Counted from the stretch's first letter, positions 1 to 9,988 are shown. The stretch is 64,000 nucleotides of DNA from Flavobacteriales bacterium (GCA_016718655.1 JADKCV010000001.1:124001-188000), one strand, 5' to 3'. Notes: generated by a model not told the origin, from the letters alone. A program made the numbers and translations.

Positions 1-2
1 TG

Positions 3-101
3 GAACTGGTGGCGACCGTGGTGATCGTGGTCTGCACCACATCCACCGTGACACTGGCCTTGGCGTATCGATCCATGGCACGACCCTCGGTCCAACGATG
101 A
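3..101 (+). CDS. C-terminal end of a membrane protein (partial)
   Basis: An open frame runs in from the window edge and stops at TGA 99-101. The roughly 32 residues contain a strongly hydrophobic stretch rich in V, T, L and A followed by a short basic tail ending in VQR, which looks like a last transmembrane helix with a cytoplasmic tail. The other two forward frames are closed or of poor composition. The family cannot be named from so little sequence. It lies 58 bases ahead of the lysoplasmalogenase gene on the same strand. Confidence 0.4.
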   Translation, partial: ELVATVVIVVCTTSTVTLALAYRSMARPSVQR

Positions 102-159
102 GGCCTGGTGATCGCTGTGTTGGACGACCTTATCTTGGTCCGGTAGAACCGACCACCTC

Positions 160-891
160 ATGGACATCCGCAAGCATACCCCGTTGAATCTGGGACTGTA
201 CGCTGCCTTGCTCATCCTCAACATCATCGGTGAGGTGAACGGTGCACGTTGGCTGGTGTACCTGACGAAGCCCCTTTTGATGGGCCTACTGGGCAGTTGG
301 TTCTTCTTCAACAGCCGTCGTGTTGGTGATCGTTTCACGTTACTGGTGCAGGCAGGGCTCTTCTTCAGCTTGCTCGGCGATGTGGCACTGATGTTCCAGC
401 ACATCGATGAGTTCAATTTCCTGCTCGGATTGAGCGCCTTCTTCATTGCGCAACTTTGCTATGCATTGGCCTTCGCGCAGAACCTCTCGGAAAGCGCGAG
501 CGGTCGAGGATTGATGATGGGTGCGTTGTTGGCCGTGCTGGTCGCGGCCTACGGTGCGTTCTTCGCATTGGAGATCCTTCCTCGTGTGGACCAGGCCCTG
601 CAACCCGCTGTGCTGATCTATGCGATCGCCATTTGTACGATGGGCATGCTTGCTGCACTGCGCTATGGAAGAACCTATCGGGAGAGCTTCTGGCTGGTGT
701 TGATCGGCGCGGCCTTCTTCATCACTTCGGACAGTCTGTTGGCCATCAACCGTTTCGCTCGACCACTCGACCATGCTCCATGGTCCGTGATGGTGACGTA
801 CGGGATCGGTCAAGTGTTGATCGCCGCGGGAGCGCTGTGGCATGTCCTTAACCCCGAGGAGATCCGCCGCAAGGCCGCGCTGAGCACCTAA
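160..891 (+). CDS. YhhN/TMEM86-family lysoplasmalogenase
   Basis: This 243-residue protein is almost entirely hydrophobic, with about eight predicted transmembrane helices and few charged residues between them, as in the YhhN (TMEM86) family. Characterised members hydrolyse the vinyl-ether bond of lysoplasmalogens in the membrane; bacterial members are assigned by family. The acidic motif GDVALM near residue 73 and the later ITSDSLLAIN segment near 188 fit the conserved Asp-containing helices of the family. Length is typical (about 200-240 residues). The 3' end overlaps the end of convergent recG by four bases. Confidence 0.75.
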   Translation: MDIRKHTPLNLGLYAALLILNIIGEVNGARWLVYLTKPLLMGLLGSWFFFNSRRVGDRFTLLVQAGLFFSLLGDVALMFQHIDEFNFLLGLSAFFIAQLCYALAFAQNLSESASGRGLMMGALLAVLVAAYGAFFALEILPRVDQALQPAVLIYAIAICTMGMLAALRYGRTYRESFWLVLIGAAFFITSDSLLAINRFARPLDHAPWSVMVTYGIGQVLIAAGALWHVLNPEEIRRKAALST

Positions 892-3005
892 CTGATCCTA
901 CCCCAGAGCGGCTTGTTCCTCATCCGTTCCTGGATGGCGGTAGCGATCGGTTGGTGGCGTGGTTCGGCCAGCCCGGGGTCCACGTCCAGGATCCGCATGG
1001 CCACCTGTCGAGCCTGCTGCAACAAGGCGCCATCCGACACCAGGTCGGCGATGTGCATCTCGGGCAGTCCGCTTTGCTGCGTGCCCATCAGGTCACCCGG
1101 CCCGCGCAACCGGAGGTCCGTCTCCGCGATCTCGAAGCCGTCGTTGGTGCGCACCATGGTCTCGATGCGTGCTCGGGCATCATTGCCCAGCTTATCGCCG
1201 GTCATCAGGATGCAGAAGCTCTGCTCCGCACCACGCCCCACACGCCCGCGCAACTGGTGCAACTGCGACAGGCCGAAGCGCTCCGCGTTCTCGATCACCA
1301 TCACACTGGCGTTGGGTACATCCACGCCAACCTCGATCACCGTGGTGGCCACCAGGACGTTGGTCTCGCCCTTCTTGAAGCGCGCCATCTCGTAGTCCTT
1401 CGTGGCCTGGTCCATGCGGCCGTGCACGATGCTCACGGCATACTTCGGCAGCGGAAATCGGCGGGAGATGCTCTCGAATCCATCGGTGAGGTCCTTCAGT
1501 TCCAATCCGCGCATCTTCTCCGGATCGCCTTCCTCAATGAGCGGGTAGACCACGTAGACCTGGCGCCCCTTGGTGATCTCCTCCTCCATGAAGGCGAACA
1601 CGGCGTTGCGCGAATGATCGAAACGATGCACGGTGCGGATCGGCTTGCGGCCCGGCGGAAGCTCATCGATCACGCTGGTGTCCAGGTCTCCGTAGAGCGT
1701 CATGGCCAAGGTGCGGGGGATGGGCGTGGCGGTCATCACCAGCACATGCGGAGGGACCTCGGCCTTGCCCCACAGGCGCGCGCGTTGCGCCACGCCGAAG
1801 CGATGCTGTTCATCGATCACGACCAGTCCCAAGCGCTGGAACTGCACACGGTCCTCCAGCAGCGCATGGGTGCCCACGAGGATGTGCACCTCGCCGGCCT
1901 TCAATGCGGAGAGGATGCTCCTGCGCTCCGCTGTCCGCGTATTTCCGGTGAGCAGCCGCACAACCACCGGCATGCCCTCCACCATGCGGCTGATGGAATG
2001 GAAGTGCTGTTGCGCGAGGATCTCCGTGGGTGCCATCAGCGCGGCCTGGAAACCATTGTCCAGGGCGATCAGCATGCTGAGCAACGAGACCACGGTCTTT
2101 CCACTGCCCACATCGCCCTGCACCAAGCGGTTCATCTGACGACCCGTACCCATATCCTTGCGGATCTCCTTCACCACCCGTTTCTGGGCGCCAGTGAGGT
2201 CGAAGGGCAAGTGTGTATGGTAGAAGGTGTTGAAGAGCTCGCCCACATGCGTGAACACGTTGCCACGCAGGCTCTGCTGGAGCAGCAACTTCTGTTTGAG
2301 CAGCTGCATCTGGATGAAGAAGAGCTCCTCGAACTTCAGGCGCCGGGTGGCCACTTCCAGCCGATCCTGGTCCTGGGGAGCGTGCATCTGTCGGACCGCC
2401 TCCTCACGGGAGATCCCGCCCAGCATGTCCACCAGTTCGCGGCTCAGGTTCTCCGGAAGTGCACCGGCCACGGTGAGCAACAGGGTCTTCTGAAGCTTCC
2501 AGATCGAACGGCTCGTGAGGCCTTTGGCGATGAGCTTCTCGGTGGTGCTGTATACGGGCTGCTGGGCGGCCTCCAGGCCATCGTCCCAGGCGGCGGCGAG
2601 CTCCAGTTCGGGATGCGCCAGGTTGAAACGCCCCTTGAAGACCGAGGGCTTGCCGAACACCACGTACTCATGGCCCGGCTTCAGCGATCCCTGCAGCCAC
2701 CGGATACCCTTGAACCACACCAGGTCGATGCTGCCCGATGGATCGGAGAGGGTGGCCGTTAGCCGTCGTCCTTGCTTCTCACCCACCGTGCGCACGGGAC
2801 CCAGCACACCTCGAAGCTGCGCGTGTTGAAGGTCCTCCGTCAGTTCCGCGATCCGATGGAACACACTGCGGTCCACATAGCGGAAGGGATAATGCTGGAT
2901 CAGATCACCGAAGGTGTGGATGTTCAGGTCCTTGCGTAGGAGCTCACCCCTCAGGGGACCTACACCCTTGAGGAATTCGATGGGGGTGGAAAGCACCGGC
3001 TGCAC
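888..3005 (-). CDS. recG: ATP-dependent DNA helicase RecG
   Basis: RecG remodels stalled replication forks and branch-migrates Holliday junctions. The 705-residue length is normal. The N-terminal wedge (OB-fold) domain spans about residues 60-160, followed by the helicase core: Walker A GDVGSGKT at 297-304, the DEQH box, the motif III TATPIPRT and the C-terminal QLRGRVGRG motif VI. The start is a GTG at 3005 giving MQPVLSTPIEFLKGVGP, where the helix-hairpin-like KGVGP is the usual RecG beginning. The gene appears to be monocistronic and is convergent with the lysoplasmalogenase. Confidence 0.96.
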   Translation of the reverse strand: MQPVLSTPIEFLKGVGPLRGELLRKDLNIHTFGDLIQHYPFRYVDRSVFHRIAELTEDLQHAQLRGVLGPVRTVGEKQGRRLTATLSDPSGSIDLVWFKGIRWLQGSLKPGHEYVVFGKPSVFKGRFNLAHPELELAAAWDDGLEAAQQPVYSTTEKLIAKGLTSRSIWKLQKTLLLTVAGALPENLSRELVDMLGGISREEAVRQMHAPQDQDRLEVATRRLKFEELFFIQMQLLKQKLLLQQSLRGNVFTHVGELFNTFYHTHLPFDLTGAQKRVVKEIRKDMGTGRQMNRLVQGDVGSGKTVVSLLSMLIALDNGFQAALMAPTEILAQQHFHSISRMVEGMPVVVRLLTGNTRTAERRSILSALKAGEVHILVGTHALLEDRVQFQRLGLVVIDEQHRFGVAQRARLWGKAEVPPHVLVMTATPIPRTLAMTLYGDLDTSVIDELPPGRKPIRTVHRFDHSRNAVFAFMEEEITKGRQVYVVYPLIEEGDPEKMRGLELKDLTDGFESISRRFPLPKYAVSIVHGRMDQATKDYEMARFKKGETNVLVATTVIEVGVDVPNASVMVIENAERFGLSQLHQLRGRVGRGAEQSFCILMTGDKLGNDARARIETMVRTNDGFEIAETDLRLRGPGDLMGTQQSGLPEMHIADLVSDGALLQQARQVAMRILDVDPGLAEPRHQPIATAIQERMRNKPLWGRIS

Positions 3006-3148
3006 GGCACCAAATTACAGGCATGCAACGCAACGCTCCCGGTCGGGACCACCATGTTACCATCGAAGTATGAGTCCCCCTAATTTCGCCCGGGAAAAGT
3101 GCATCTGTCCGTTGGCTTCCATCGGACGACCAATGCGACCTGCGATCC

Positions 3149-4571
3149 GTGCCCACATCCTTCTCCCATCAAACGACCAGGGCCCACCAATGGTCCGCAG
3201 GCACCTTCCTGCTGGGATCGGTGCTCTTCCTCATGGTGATCGCCGTGGCCTTCACGAATGAGCGGATCCATGCGGATACGGGATACTATTTGCTGCGTGC
3301 CTTGAACGAAGGTGCGCCCCATGTGGAGCACGGTCGGTGGACACTCGTCCTACCCCAACTGGCACCACTGATCGCTGCACACTTCAACGCCCCGATATCC
3401 ACGTTGCTGCTCGCAAGTTCCTTGGGGAACGTGCTTTTCCTGATCATCGGACTGGTGTATTGCACGCGCGTGCTGAGGAATGTGCCATGGGCGGTGTTGT
3501 TGGCAGGCTCCCAGGTGATCGGCTTGGCGCACGGGCACTTCTGCCCTGGCTTCGAGCTCTATTTCGGCGTAGGCGCTGGGATCCTTTTCCTGGCCACGGT
3601 GCAGCATGATGCGTGGTCCGTGACCAGACGCTGCACCATAGGCTTACCCCTACTGGCCTTGGCGATCGCGAGCCATCCGATGGGAGCGCTCCTCATGGCC
3701 GGCATTCTGGTGTTCACAGGTGTCATCAAGGACGCGTTCATCCGAGGTACGGTCCTTGTCATGTTCGCGGTATTCGTTCTCATAAAACTGGTGACCGTAA
3801 GTCCCTACGAGCGGACCCAGATGCAATTCGTTGAGCGCATCCCGGTACCAAGCAACATCTTGCACCTGTTACAACCTGATCAGGTCCGGGTTCAACTGCT
3901 GCGTTACCTGGATCACTACCCCGATGCCATGGTCCTTTTGCTGTTGATCATCGTGGTGGCTATCGCCCGGAAGGCCCATCGCTCTTTGGGGTGGACCTTG
4001 GCAGGTTGTGTTGGTTCTCTACATCGCCACGAATATGTATCTGCCTGATACCACGCACGATCGCTACCGTGAACAAGTGGACTACGGGCTCATGGTCTGG
4101 GTCCTGTTCATGGCGATGCACACCTGTTGGGCCCCACCGCGATCACGCATGGTGCTGCTGCTCGCATTGGTGGGCGCTTTGGCCTACCGCGCCACGGCCA
4201 TGATACAGCTTGCACCCTATTACCAGGCACGCACAGCTTGGCACGAAGCACTGATCGACCAGGCCCATGCTCGCGGTCTGCGCAAGGTGATCGTCGACAC
4301 GGGCAATATCACATTCGGTACGGCTCGAGACCAGGTAACACCCTACTGGAGTACCGGTGTGGAGTGCCTGCTACTATCAGCACGTGAAGGCCCTTCCCAT
4401 GCGGTATCCGTGATCACCACACATGACCGGCAATGCACCGGGGTGGAACAAGGGTTGGCGGGCTACGTGATGCGGTGCTGGGACGTAATTGACACTGGAT
4501 ATTTGGACTCTCGCTGGTTCCAGGTGGGAACGGGCATTTACAAGCCTCTACCCATGGGGGCGCTACCGTGA
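3149..4571 (+). CDS. Polytopic membrane protein, reading frame interrupted
   Basis: Two frames make up one gene. The first (from GTG 3149) encodes about 285 residues with many hydrophobic helices and the tract HADTGYYLLRALNEG. The second resumes around 4000 (VLVLYIATNMYLPD) with more helices and a soluble C-terminus ending at 4571. The junction near 3985-4010 needs one base removed or two added. Total length would be about 470 residues. The layout (multi-pass membrane core, acidic residues in the first loop, C-terminal soluble tail) resembles GT-C type glycosyltransferases or O-antigen-related membrane proteins, but no diagnostic motif was identified. A TAATTTCG box at 3081-3088 may be its -7 promoter element. 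Confidence 0.6.
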
Positions 4572-4627
4572 TCGTGGGGACCGCCATGCGAGGACTCTAG
4601 CAGTTGGGCCGCCAAAATACCATCGCG

Positions 4628-6082
4628 CTATTCGCCGTTCAGGATCGTAAGGATGGAGTCCACTTGGGCGAAGCTCGCCTCCAGTTCTGCGCCGGTCTCC
4701 GTATCGCCGCGCACCAGGGCTGCTTCCAACAGTTCCATGTTGCGCAAGCGTATCTCGGCATAGGCGATGAAATTAGCGCGCTGCTCAGCCGTGGCCTCGG
4801 ACAACTGCAGATCTTGCGTGGAACGCATGAGTTGTACCGCTTCACGCCATGCAGGGAGGGAACTGTCCTGCACCAAGGTGAGTTGCTGTACACCGGTCGC
4901 TCCTTCCGCTAGGCGCAACGCGGAGAGGCCACGTTCCTCCAAGGCTTGAAACGTGTCGATGCGTTGGTGGAACGCTGCATCGTCCGCCGGTAGGTCGCGC
5001 ACCACCATCGCACCGGCCACCAGCAGGCCTGCTGACGATAGCATGACCGGCCCCCACTGCAATGACGAGCGCTCCGGGTTGCGCAATGCTGGATAGAGCG
5101 CCGCACCCAACAATGCACCGCTCACGAGACCGCCGATATGCGCTGCATTGTCCACGCCACCCTTCAAGCCGTACACCAGATTGTACACCACGAAGATGCC
5201 GATGCTCTGGAGCAGTTGCTTGCGCGTTTCCTTGTGTATGAGGTCGGTGAACAAGAGCGCGAGGAAGAGGCCGTACAAGCCGAAGATCGCTCCGCTCGCA
5301 CCAGCGCTGATCGTATTCTCATGCCACCACAGGCTCGCCAGGCTGGCCACCACACCGGTAACCGCATACACCAGGAACATGCGACCGCGCCCCAAGAGCG
5401 GCTCCAGGTGTACACCGATCATGGCCAAGGCGTACATGTTCAGCAAAAGGTGTATCAGCCCGATGTGCTCGAAGCAGCAGGTGAGCAGGCGCCAGTATTC
5501 ACCACCGAGCGTAGTGGATCGCAGGTTGGCTCCCCATGTCAAGAGGTCCTCGCCCGAAGGCTCCAGGAAGTGAACACCGCTGATCACCATCAGGATGTAC
5601 AGCAGCACGCTGATATCGATCAGGATCGGCGTGGCGAAGAACTCCTTGCTGGGGATGAAGAACATGCCGATGTCCTTCCATTTGAATTCGTTCGAGTGCG
5701 CGCTGCTCGCGTCCAATTCCATCACGCCACTTTCCTCCAATCCCTTCAGTTCGGCTTGGATGGTTTCCGCAGTAGTGGATGACCGGGCCGCAGTGAAGGC
5801 CTCCAACAAGGCGTCCAAATTCCGTTGCAGGCGGGCCTTCTTCGCCAGGGGGCTCCATTGCTGGAACCTGCTCTCGGCCGTGTACCCGGCATCATCCAGA
5901 TCGATGATGACCTCCTCACCCCACGAAAAAGCGGTGCGCGGTGTAACGGCCACTACCCGCATGGGATGCAGATGCTCAACGCCCCACTTCAAGGAACGGA
6001 ACGCTTGGACCAATAGAACGATCACTTCGGGCCGCGAAAGACCTTCGGTGGAACAATGAACAGTGGGTCGCTCGGCAGCCAT
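4628..6082 (-). CDS. Rhomboid-family intramembrane serine protease
   Basis: The 484-residue protein has a roughly 140-residue cytoplasmic N-terminal domain of unknown function, then a six-helix rhomboid core at about residues 150-335. The catalytic serine lies in GASGAIFGLYG (Ser 263) and the catalytic histidine in DNAAHIGGLVSGA (His 315). The HLLLNMYAL segment near 211-219 supplies the conserved His/Asn of helix 2. Rhomboids cleave single-pass membrane substrates within the bilayer. A long soluble C-terminal tail of about 150 residues follows the core. The long extensions at both ends set it apart from GlpG; similar long forms occur in Bacteroidota. The substrate is unknown. Confidence 0.9.
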   Translation of the reverse strand: MAAERPTVHCSTEGLSRPEVIVLLVQAFRSLKWGVEHLHPMRVVAVTPRTAFSWGEEVIIDLDDAGYTAESRFQQWSPLAKKARLQRNLDALLEAFTAARSSTTAETIQAELKGLEESGVMELDASSAHSNEFKWKDIGMFFIPSKEFFATPILIDISVLLYILMVISGVHFLEPSGEDLLTWGANLRSTTLGGEYWRLLTCCFEHIGLIHLLLNMYALAMIGVHLEPLLGRGRMFLVYAVTGVVASLASLWWHENTISAGASGAIFGLYGLFLALLFTDLIHKETRKQLLQSIGIFVVYNLVYGLKGGVDNAAHIGGLVSGALLGAALYPALRNPERSSLQWGPVMLSSAGLLVAGAMVVRDLPADDAAFHQRIDTFQALEERGLSALRLAEGATGVQQLTLVQDSSLPAWREAVQLMRSTQDLQLSEATAEQRANFIAYAEIRLRNMELLEAALVRGDTETGAELEASFAQVDSILTILNGE

Positions 6083-6122
6083 GGCCGGTGAAAATAAGCA
6101 ACCCGGGCGAGCGTAACTCCCC

Positions 6123-7442
6123 CTAGATCGCCCCCACGCCCAGCAACAATGCCGGCTCCTCCAGCATCTGCTTGAAGGTGTTGAGGAATGCCGCTCCGGT
6201 GGCTCCGTCCACCACGCGGTGATCGCAGCTCAGGGTCACTTTCATGGTGTGGCCGGGTACGATCTGTCCCCCACGCACCACGGGCTTCTCCATGATGCCC
6301 CCCACGGCCATGATGCAGGCATCTGGCGGGTTGATGATGGCGGTGAACTCCTCGATGCCGAACATGCCCAGGTTGGAGATGGTGAAGGTGTTGCCTTCCC
6401 AGTCGGCCGGTTGCAGTTTCTTCTCCTTGGCCTTCTTGGCGAAGTCGCGTACCTCCGCCCCGATGGTGCGCAGGGGCTTGCCATCGGCGAAGCGCACCAC
6501 GGGCACCAACAGGCCTTCTTCCACGGCCACCGCCACGCCGATGTGCACGTGCTGGTTGAAGCGGATACGATCACCGAGCCAGGAGCTGTTCACCTTGGGG
6601 TGCTGCTTCAGGGCCACGGCCACCGCCTTGATCACAAGGTCGTTGTAGGAGATCTTCTCCGGAGCGATGCTGGTGTTGATGGCCTCGCGCACCTGCATGG
6701 CGCGTGCCATGTCGATCTCAAGGGTCAAATAGAAGTGCGGCGCCGTGAATTTGCTCTCCGCGAGGCGGCGCGCGATGGTCTTGCGCATCTGGCTCACGGG
6801 CACTTCCTCGAAGGCTTCCACCTGCGGCACGGTGAACACGCCGGTACCACCGGTGAAGTTCTCGATGTCGGCCTTGGTCACTCGACCTTCAGGACCGGAA
6901 CCGGGAACCCGTGAAATGTCGATCCCCTTCTCCTCGGCCAGTTGTTTGGCGAGTGGGCTGGCTTTCACCCGGCCGTTCGCCGGTGTTTGCATGTGTGCAG
7001 CAGGACGAGCAGCAGATGCGGCGGCCTTCGGCGCACTGGCAGGTGCGGCTGACCGGGCAGGAGCCTCTTCCCTAACCCCGTTGTCCTCCTTCTCTTGCTC
7101 CAAGTCCTTCTCTTCCTTCACCTCTGCCTTCGCTCCGGCTTTGGGTGTTTCGGCAGCAGGTGCACTCGCGGCGGCATCGGCGAGCAACTTGGTGATGTCC
7201 TCGCCTTCCTTACCGAGCACGGCAAGCACGCTGTCCACGGCAGCTGTTCGTCCCTTCTCCACACCGATGTGCAACAGCACACCGTCGGTGAAGCTCTCGA
7301 ATTCCATGGTGGCCTTGTCGGTCTCGATCTCGGCAAGCACCTCGCCGCTCTTCACCTTATCCCCCACCTTCTTGTGCCAGGCGGCCACCACCCCTTCGGT
7401 CATGGTGTCGCTCAACTTGGGCATGCGTACGATCTCGGCCAT
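6123..7442 (-). CDS. pdhC: Pyruvate dehydrogenase complex E2, dihydrolipoamide acetyltransferase
   Basis: E2 transfers the acetyl group from the lipoyl arm to CoA in the pyruvate dehydrogenase complex. The 439 residues show, in order, an N-terminal lipoyl domain with the lipoylated lysine in EIETDKATMEFES (Lys 43), an Ala/Pro/Glu-rich linker, the peripheral-subunit-binding domain starting ASPLAKQLAEEKGID, and the catalytic domain with the HxxxDG active site in LSCDHRVVDGATG. There is a single lipoyl domain. It lies 33 bases downstream of pdhA on the same strand, so the two are probably cotranscribed. E1 beta is not nearby, which is a common arrangement in Bacteroidota. Confidence 0.95.
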   Translation of the reverse strand: MAEIVRMPKLSDTMTEGVVAAWHKKVGDKVKSGEVLAEIETDKATMEFESFTDGVLLHIGVEKGRTAAVDSVLAVLGKEGEDITKLLADAAASAPAAETPKAGAKAEVKEEKDLEQEKEDNGVREEAPARSAAPASAPKAAASAARPAAHMQTPANGRVKASPLAKQLAEEKGIDISRVPGSGPEGRVTKADIENFTGGTGVFTVPQVEAFEEVPVSQMRKTIARRLAESKFTAPHFYLTLEIDMARAMQVREAINTSIAPEKISYNDLVIKAVAVALKQHPKVNSSWLGDRIRFNQHVHIGVAVAVEEGLLVPVVRFADGKPLRTIGAEVRDFAKKAKEKKLQPADWEGNTFTISNLGMFGIEEFTAIINPPDACIMAVGGIMEKPVVRGGQIVPGHTMKVTLSCDHRVVDGATGAAFLNTFKQMLEEPALLLGVGAI

Positions 7443-7475
7443 GTCTATAACGCCGTAGCCCGGCGCAGGTGTTGC

Positions 7476-8522
7476 TCAATCCTTCTCGAATGGATAATCC
7501 CGCTCGAAATACACATCGTTGTAAAGCTCCTCGGCGGTGGCCATCGGGCTGTCCTCCGCGAACTTCACCGCTTCCTCCACCTCCTTCTTCACGGCCACAT
7601 CGATCGCCTCGAGCTCGGACTCGGTGGCCCACTTGCTGGAGAGTAGCACATCGCGCACGCCCTCGATGGGGTCCTGTTTCTTGTATTCCTCCACCTCCTC
7701 CTTGGTCCGGTACTTCTGGGGGTCGCTCATGCTGTGCCCCTTGTAGCGGTAGGTCTTGATGTCCAGAAGGTAGGGTCCGTTGCCGGCGCGCACGTGATCG
7801 CAGGCCATGGCGATGGCCTCGTGCACATCCTCGCAGCGCATGCCGTTCACACCCAGTCCGGGCATGTCGTAGCTCTCGCCGATGGTGCTCAGGTCATGCA
7901 CGTTGCTGGTGCGTTCCACACTGGTACCCATCGCATAGTTGTTGTTCTCGATGATGAAGATCACCGGCAACTTCCATGTCATGGCCATGTTGAAGGTCTC
8001 ATGCAGCATGCCTTGGCGGATCGCACCATCACCCATCATGCACAGGGTCACGTGGTCCTCACCGCGGTACTTGTCGGCGAAGGCGATACCGGCGCCCAGG
8101 CCGATCTGCCCGCCCACGATGCCGTGCCCACCGAAGAGGTTGCGCTGCTTGTCGAAGTAGTGCATGCTGCCCCCCTTGCCCTTGCTCGTTCCGGTCAGTT
8201 TGCCGTAGAGCTCGGCCATCACGTTCTTCGGCGAAACGCCCAGCACCAGCGGATGGCAATGATCACGGTAGCCGGTGATGATGCGATCGGACGGGCGGAT
8301 GGAGGTGATCATACCCGCGAGGATGGCCTCCTGCCCGATGTAGAGGTGGCAGAACCCACCGAACTTCTGCATGGTGTAGAGCTGCCCGCACTTCTCCTCG
8401 AAACGACGCATCAGCATCATCTCCTTGAACCAGCGCATGTACGTGGCACGGTCGAAGCCCCCTTGGGTCGAGGACGCCACGTTCTTGGTCTGCTTCTTAC
8501 TGGAAGCGGTCTTTGTGCTCAT
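7476..8522 (-). CDS. pdhA: Pyruvate dehydrogenase E1 component, alpha subunit
   Basis: The E1 alpha subunit binds thiamine diphosphate and decarboxylates pyruvate together with E1 beta. The thiamine diphosphate motif begins GDGAIRQGMLHE and ends at ENNNYAMGT, and the phosphorylation-loop-like tract YRYKGHSMSDP is present. The 348-residue length fits a stand-alone alpha chain. The N-terminus starts with a polar, lysine- and serine-rich stretch before the fold. It is the first gene of a pdhA-pdhC unit with a clear -7 box just upstream. No E1 beta gene is in the window. Confidence 0.95.
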   Translation of the reverse strand: MSTKTASSKKQTKNVASSTQGGFDRATYMRWFKEMMLMRRFEEKCGQLYTMQKFGGFCHLYIGQEAILAGMITSIRPSDRIITGYRDHCHPLVLGVSPKNVMAELYGKLTGTSKGKGGSMHYFDKQRNLFGGHGIVGGQIGLGAGIAFADKYRGEDHVTLCMMGDGAIRQGMLHETFNMAMTWKLPVIFIIENNNYAMGTSVERTSNVHDLSTIGESYDMPGLGVNGMRCEDVHEAIAMACDHVRAGNGPYLLDIKTYRYKGHSMSDPQKYRTKEEVEEYKKQDPIEGVRDVLLSSKWATESELEAIDVAVKKEVEEAVKFAEDSPMATAEELYNDVYFERDYPFEKD

Positions 8523-8544
8523 ACAGGACGCATTCGTGAAGGCA

Positions 8545-8552
8545 CAAATATA
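8545..8552 (-). promoter_or_regulatory. Bacteroidota-type -7 box for pdhA
   Basis: On the minus strand this reads TATATTTG, an exact match to the Bacteroidota TAnnTTTG element, and it ends 23 bases before the pdhA ATG. The -33 TTTG element is not obvious. Confidence 0.55.
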
Positions 8553-8570
8553 GCCCGGCGAATCCGGCCC

Positions 8571-9056
8571 TCAGGGGTTGAGGAAGGACGCGTCGAACGA
8601 GAGCGGTAACAGGTCACCGGAACGCTCGAGTTCATGGATCGTACCCGAAGAGGTGGCCATGAGCAGCCGTATGGGGCTACGCTGCCGATGCTCCTGTTCC
8701 AATAATGCCTGTCGACATATGCCACAAGGTGACACCGGACGATCCCCGGATACGGATGGAACGACGATGGCCATGGTGGTTACCACGCCTTGTGGATGGC
8801 CCGACATGGCTGCATGGAGTGCTGTACGTTCCGCGCAGATCCCGGCAGGGAAGGATGCATTCTCCTGGTTGTTCCCGCTCATTACCTCACCAGTGGCCAA
8901 GCGCAGCGCTGCACCAACGTGGAAACGCGAATACGGTGCATAGGCCCGGGCTGCTGCCGAGGTGGCTTCTTGGACCAACTCCCGGTCCGGGTCGCTGAGA
9001 TCGGCCATCACATCGTGGACCAGGTAGGTGACGGTAAGGGAACGTGATGTGGCCAT
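8571..9056 (-). CDS. cdd: Cytidine deaminase
   Basis: Cytidine deaminase converts (deoxy)cytidine to (deoxy)uridine in pyrimidine salvage. The zinc-binding and catalytic motifs are both visible: CAERTALHA (Cys ligand and catalytic Glu) and PCGICRQ (two Cys ligands). The substrate-binding segment SRFHVGAALR precedes them. The 161-residue length matches the homotetrameric short form. The gene is divergent from the VTC-domain gene. The ATG at 9056 gives a slightly extended N-terminus; a start some residues further in is possible. Confidence 0.93.
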   Translation of the reverse strand: MATSRSLTVTYLVHDVMADLSDPDRELVQEATSAAARAYAPYSRFHVGAALRLATGEVMSGNNQENASFPAGICAERTALHAAMSGHPQGVVTTMAIVVPSVSGDRPVSPCGICRQALLEQEHRQRSPIRLLMATSSGTIHELERSGDLLPLSFDASFLNP

Positions 9057-9208
9057 GGCGTTGCGAAAGGGGGCTGAAGGTACACAACCTGCGCTCGTTC
9101 GATGCGCAGCGACTTCCTTACTTCTCAGGCCCGAAGCACGGATCTCTTCCTGCGAGCATACCTGCCAACGCAGTAGATTTGGCCTCCTTCGCGCACAAGG
9201 CCCCCGCT

Positions 9209-9988
9209 GTGAAAGACCTCAACACGATCATCCGCCGTTTCGAGCCGATCTCCCTCACGGAGATGGATGGTGTGAAGCTTCAGAACCGCGTGGACACCAA
9301 GTATGTGATCGCGGGAAGCGACCTGGTCGGTCTATTGGAACAGATGATCACGGACTATCGCCTGCTCCATGTGAACGGCGAAGCCGGTACGCGCTACCGC
9401 AGTCTCTATTTCGATACACCCGACAACCAACATTTCCAAGACCATCACAACAAGCGTACGTTCCGCACCAAGGTCAGATTCCGCGAGTACATCGGCAGTG
9501 GGCTTGCGTACTTGGAAGTGAAACGCAAAACGGGTGGCGGCCGCACGGACAAGGCACGCATCAAGGTCGATGGCATTCCGGATCATTTGAGTACGGAACA
9601 ACAGGCCTTCATCGCCGAGGCCACTGGTCGAACGGAGGTACTCGTGCCTTCGCTCTGGAACCACTTCACTCGATACACGTTCGTGAACCGGAGCCGCCCC
9701 GAGCGACTGACCATGGATGTCGGATTGCGTTTCAGCGACCCTGCCCATGGTAGTGAACTCGGTGATATCGTAGTGGCCGAACTGAAACAGGAGCGATCGG
9801 ACCGCTCCTCCCCCTTTGTCCGGATGATGCGAGCCCGGGGGAACAGGCCTGCTGGCATGAGCAAGTACTGCGTGGGCATGCTCCTGCTCGAACGCCCCGT
9901 GAAACACAATGCCTTCAAGGAAGTCTTGCTCCGTCTGCAACGCTTGCGCGATCGGTCCTTGAAGGCCAACCTGCAACTGCAACGATGA
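9209..9988 (+). CDS. VTC-domain polyphosphate polymerase-like protein
   Basis: The protein carries a VTC domain, the tunnel fold that in yeast Vtc4 makes polyphosphate from ATP. Visible family signatures are NRVDTKYVI near the start, RSLYFDTPD, KVRFREY, LEVKRKTGGGRTDKARI and the late VAELKQE, which supply the basic and acidic residues lining the tunnel. I place the start at GTG 9209 (MKDLNTIIRRFEPISL, 259 residues), because the frame further upstream runs into the divergent cdd gene and is not VTC-like. The stop overlaps the next gene by four bases (ATGA), so the two are translationally coupled. Whether bacterial members make polyphosphate is an inference from the family. Confidence 0.85.
   Translation: MKDLNTIIRRFEPISLTEMDGVKLQNRVDTKYVIAGSDLVGLLEQMITDYRLLHVNGEAGTRYRSLYFDTPDNQHFQDHHNKRTFRTKVRFREYIGSGLAYLEVKRKTGGGRTDKARIKVDGIPDHLSTEQQAFIAEATGRTEVLVPSLWNHFTRYTFVNRSRPERLTMDVGLRFSDPAHGSELGDIVVAELKQERSDRSSPFVRMMRARGNRPAGMSKYCVGMLLLERPVKHNAFKEVLLRLQRLRDRSLKANLQLQR

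Noticed and set aside
951..2762. Long plus-strand open frame of 603 codons opposite recG
   Set aside because: It is His- and Gln-rich low-likelihood sequence antisense to an intact recG; an open frame here is a by-product of GC-rich codon usage.
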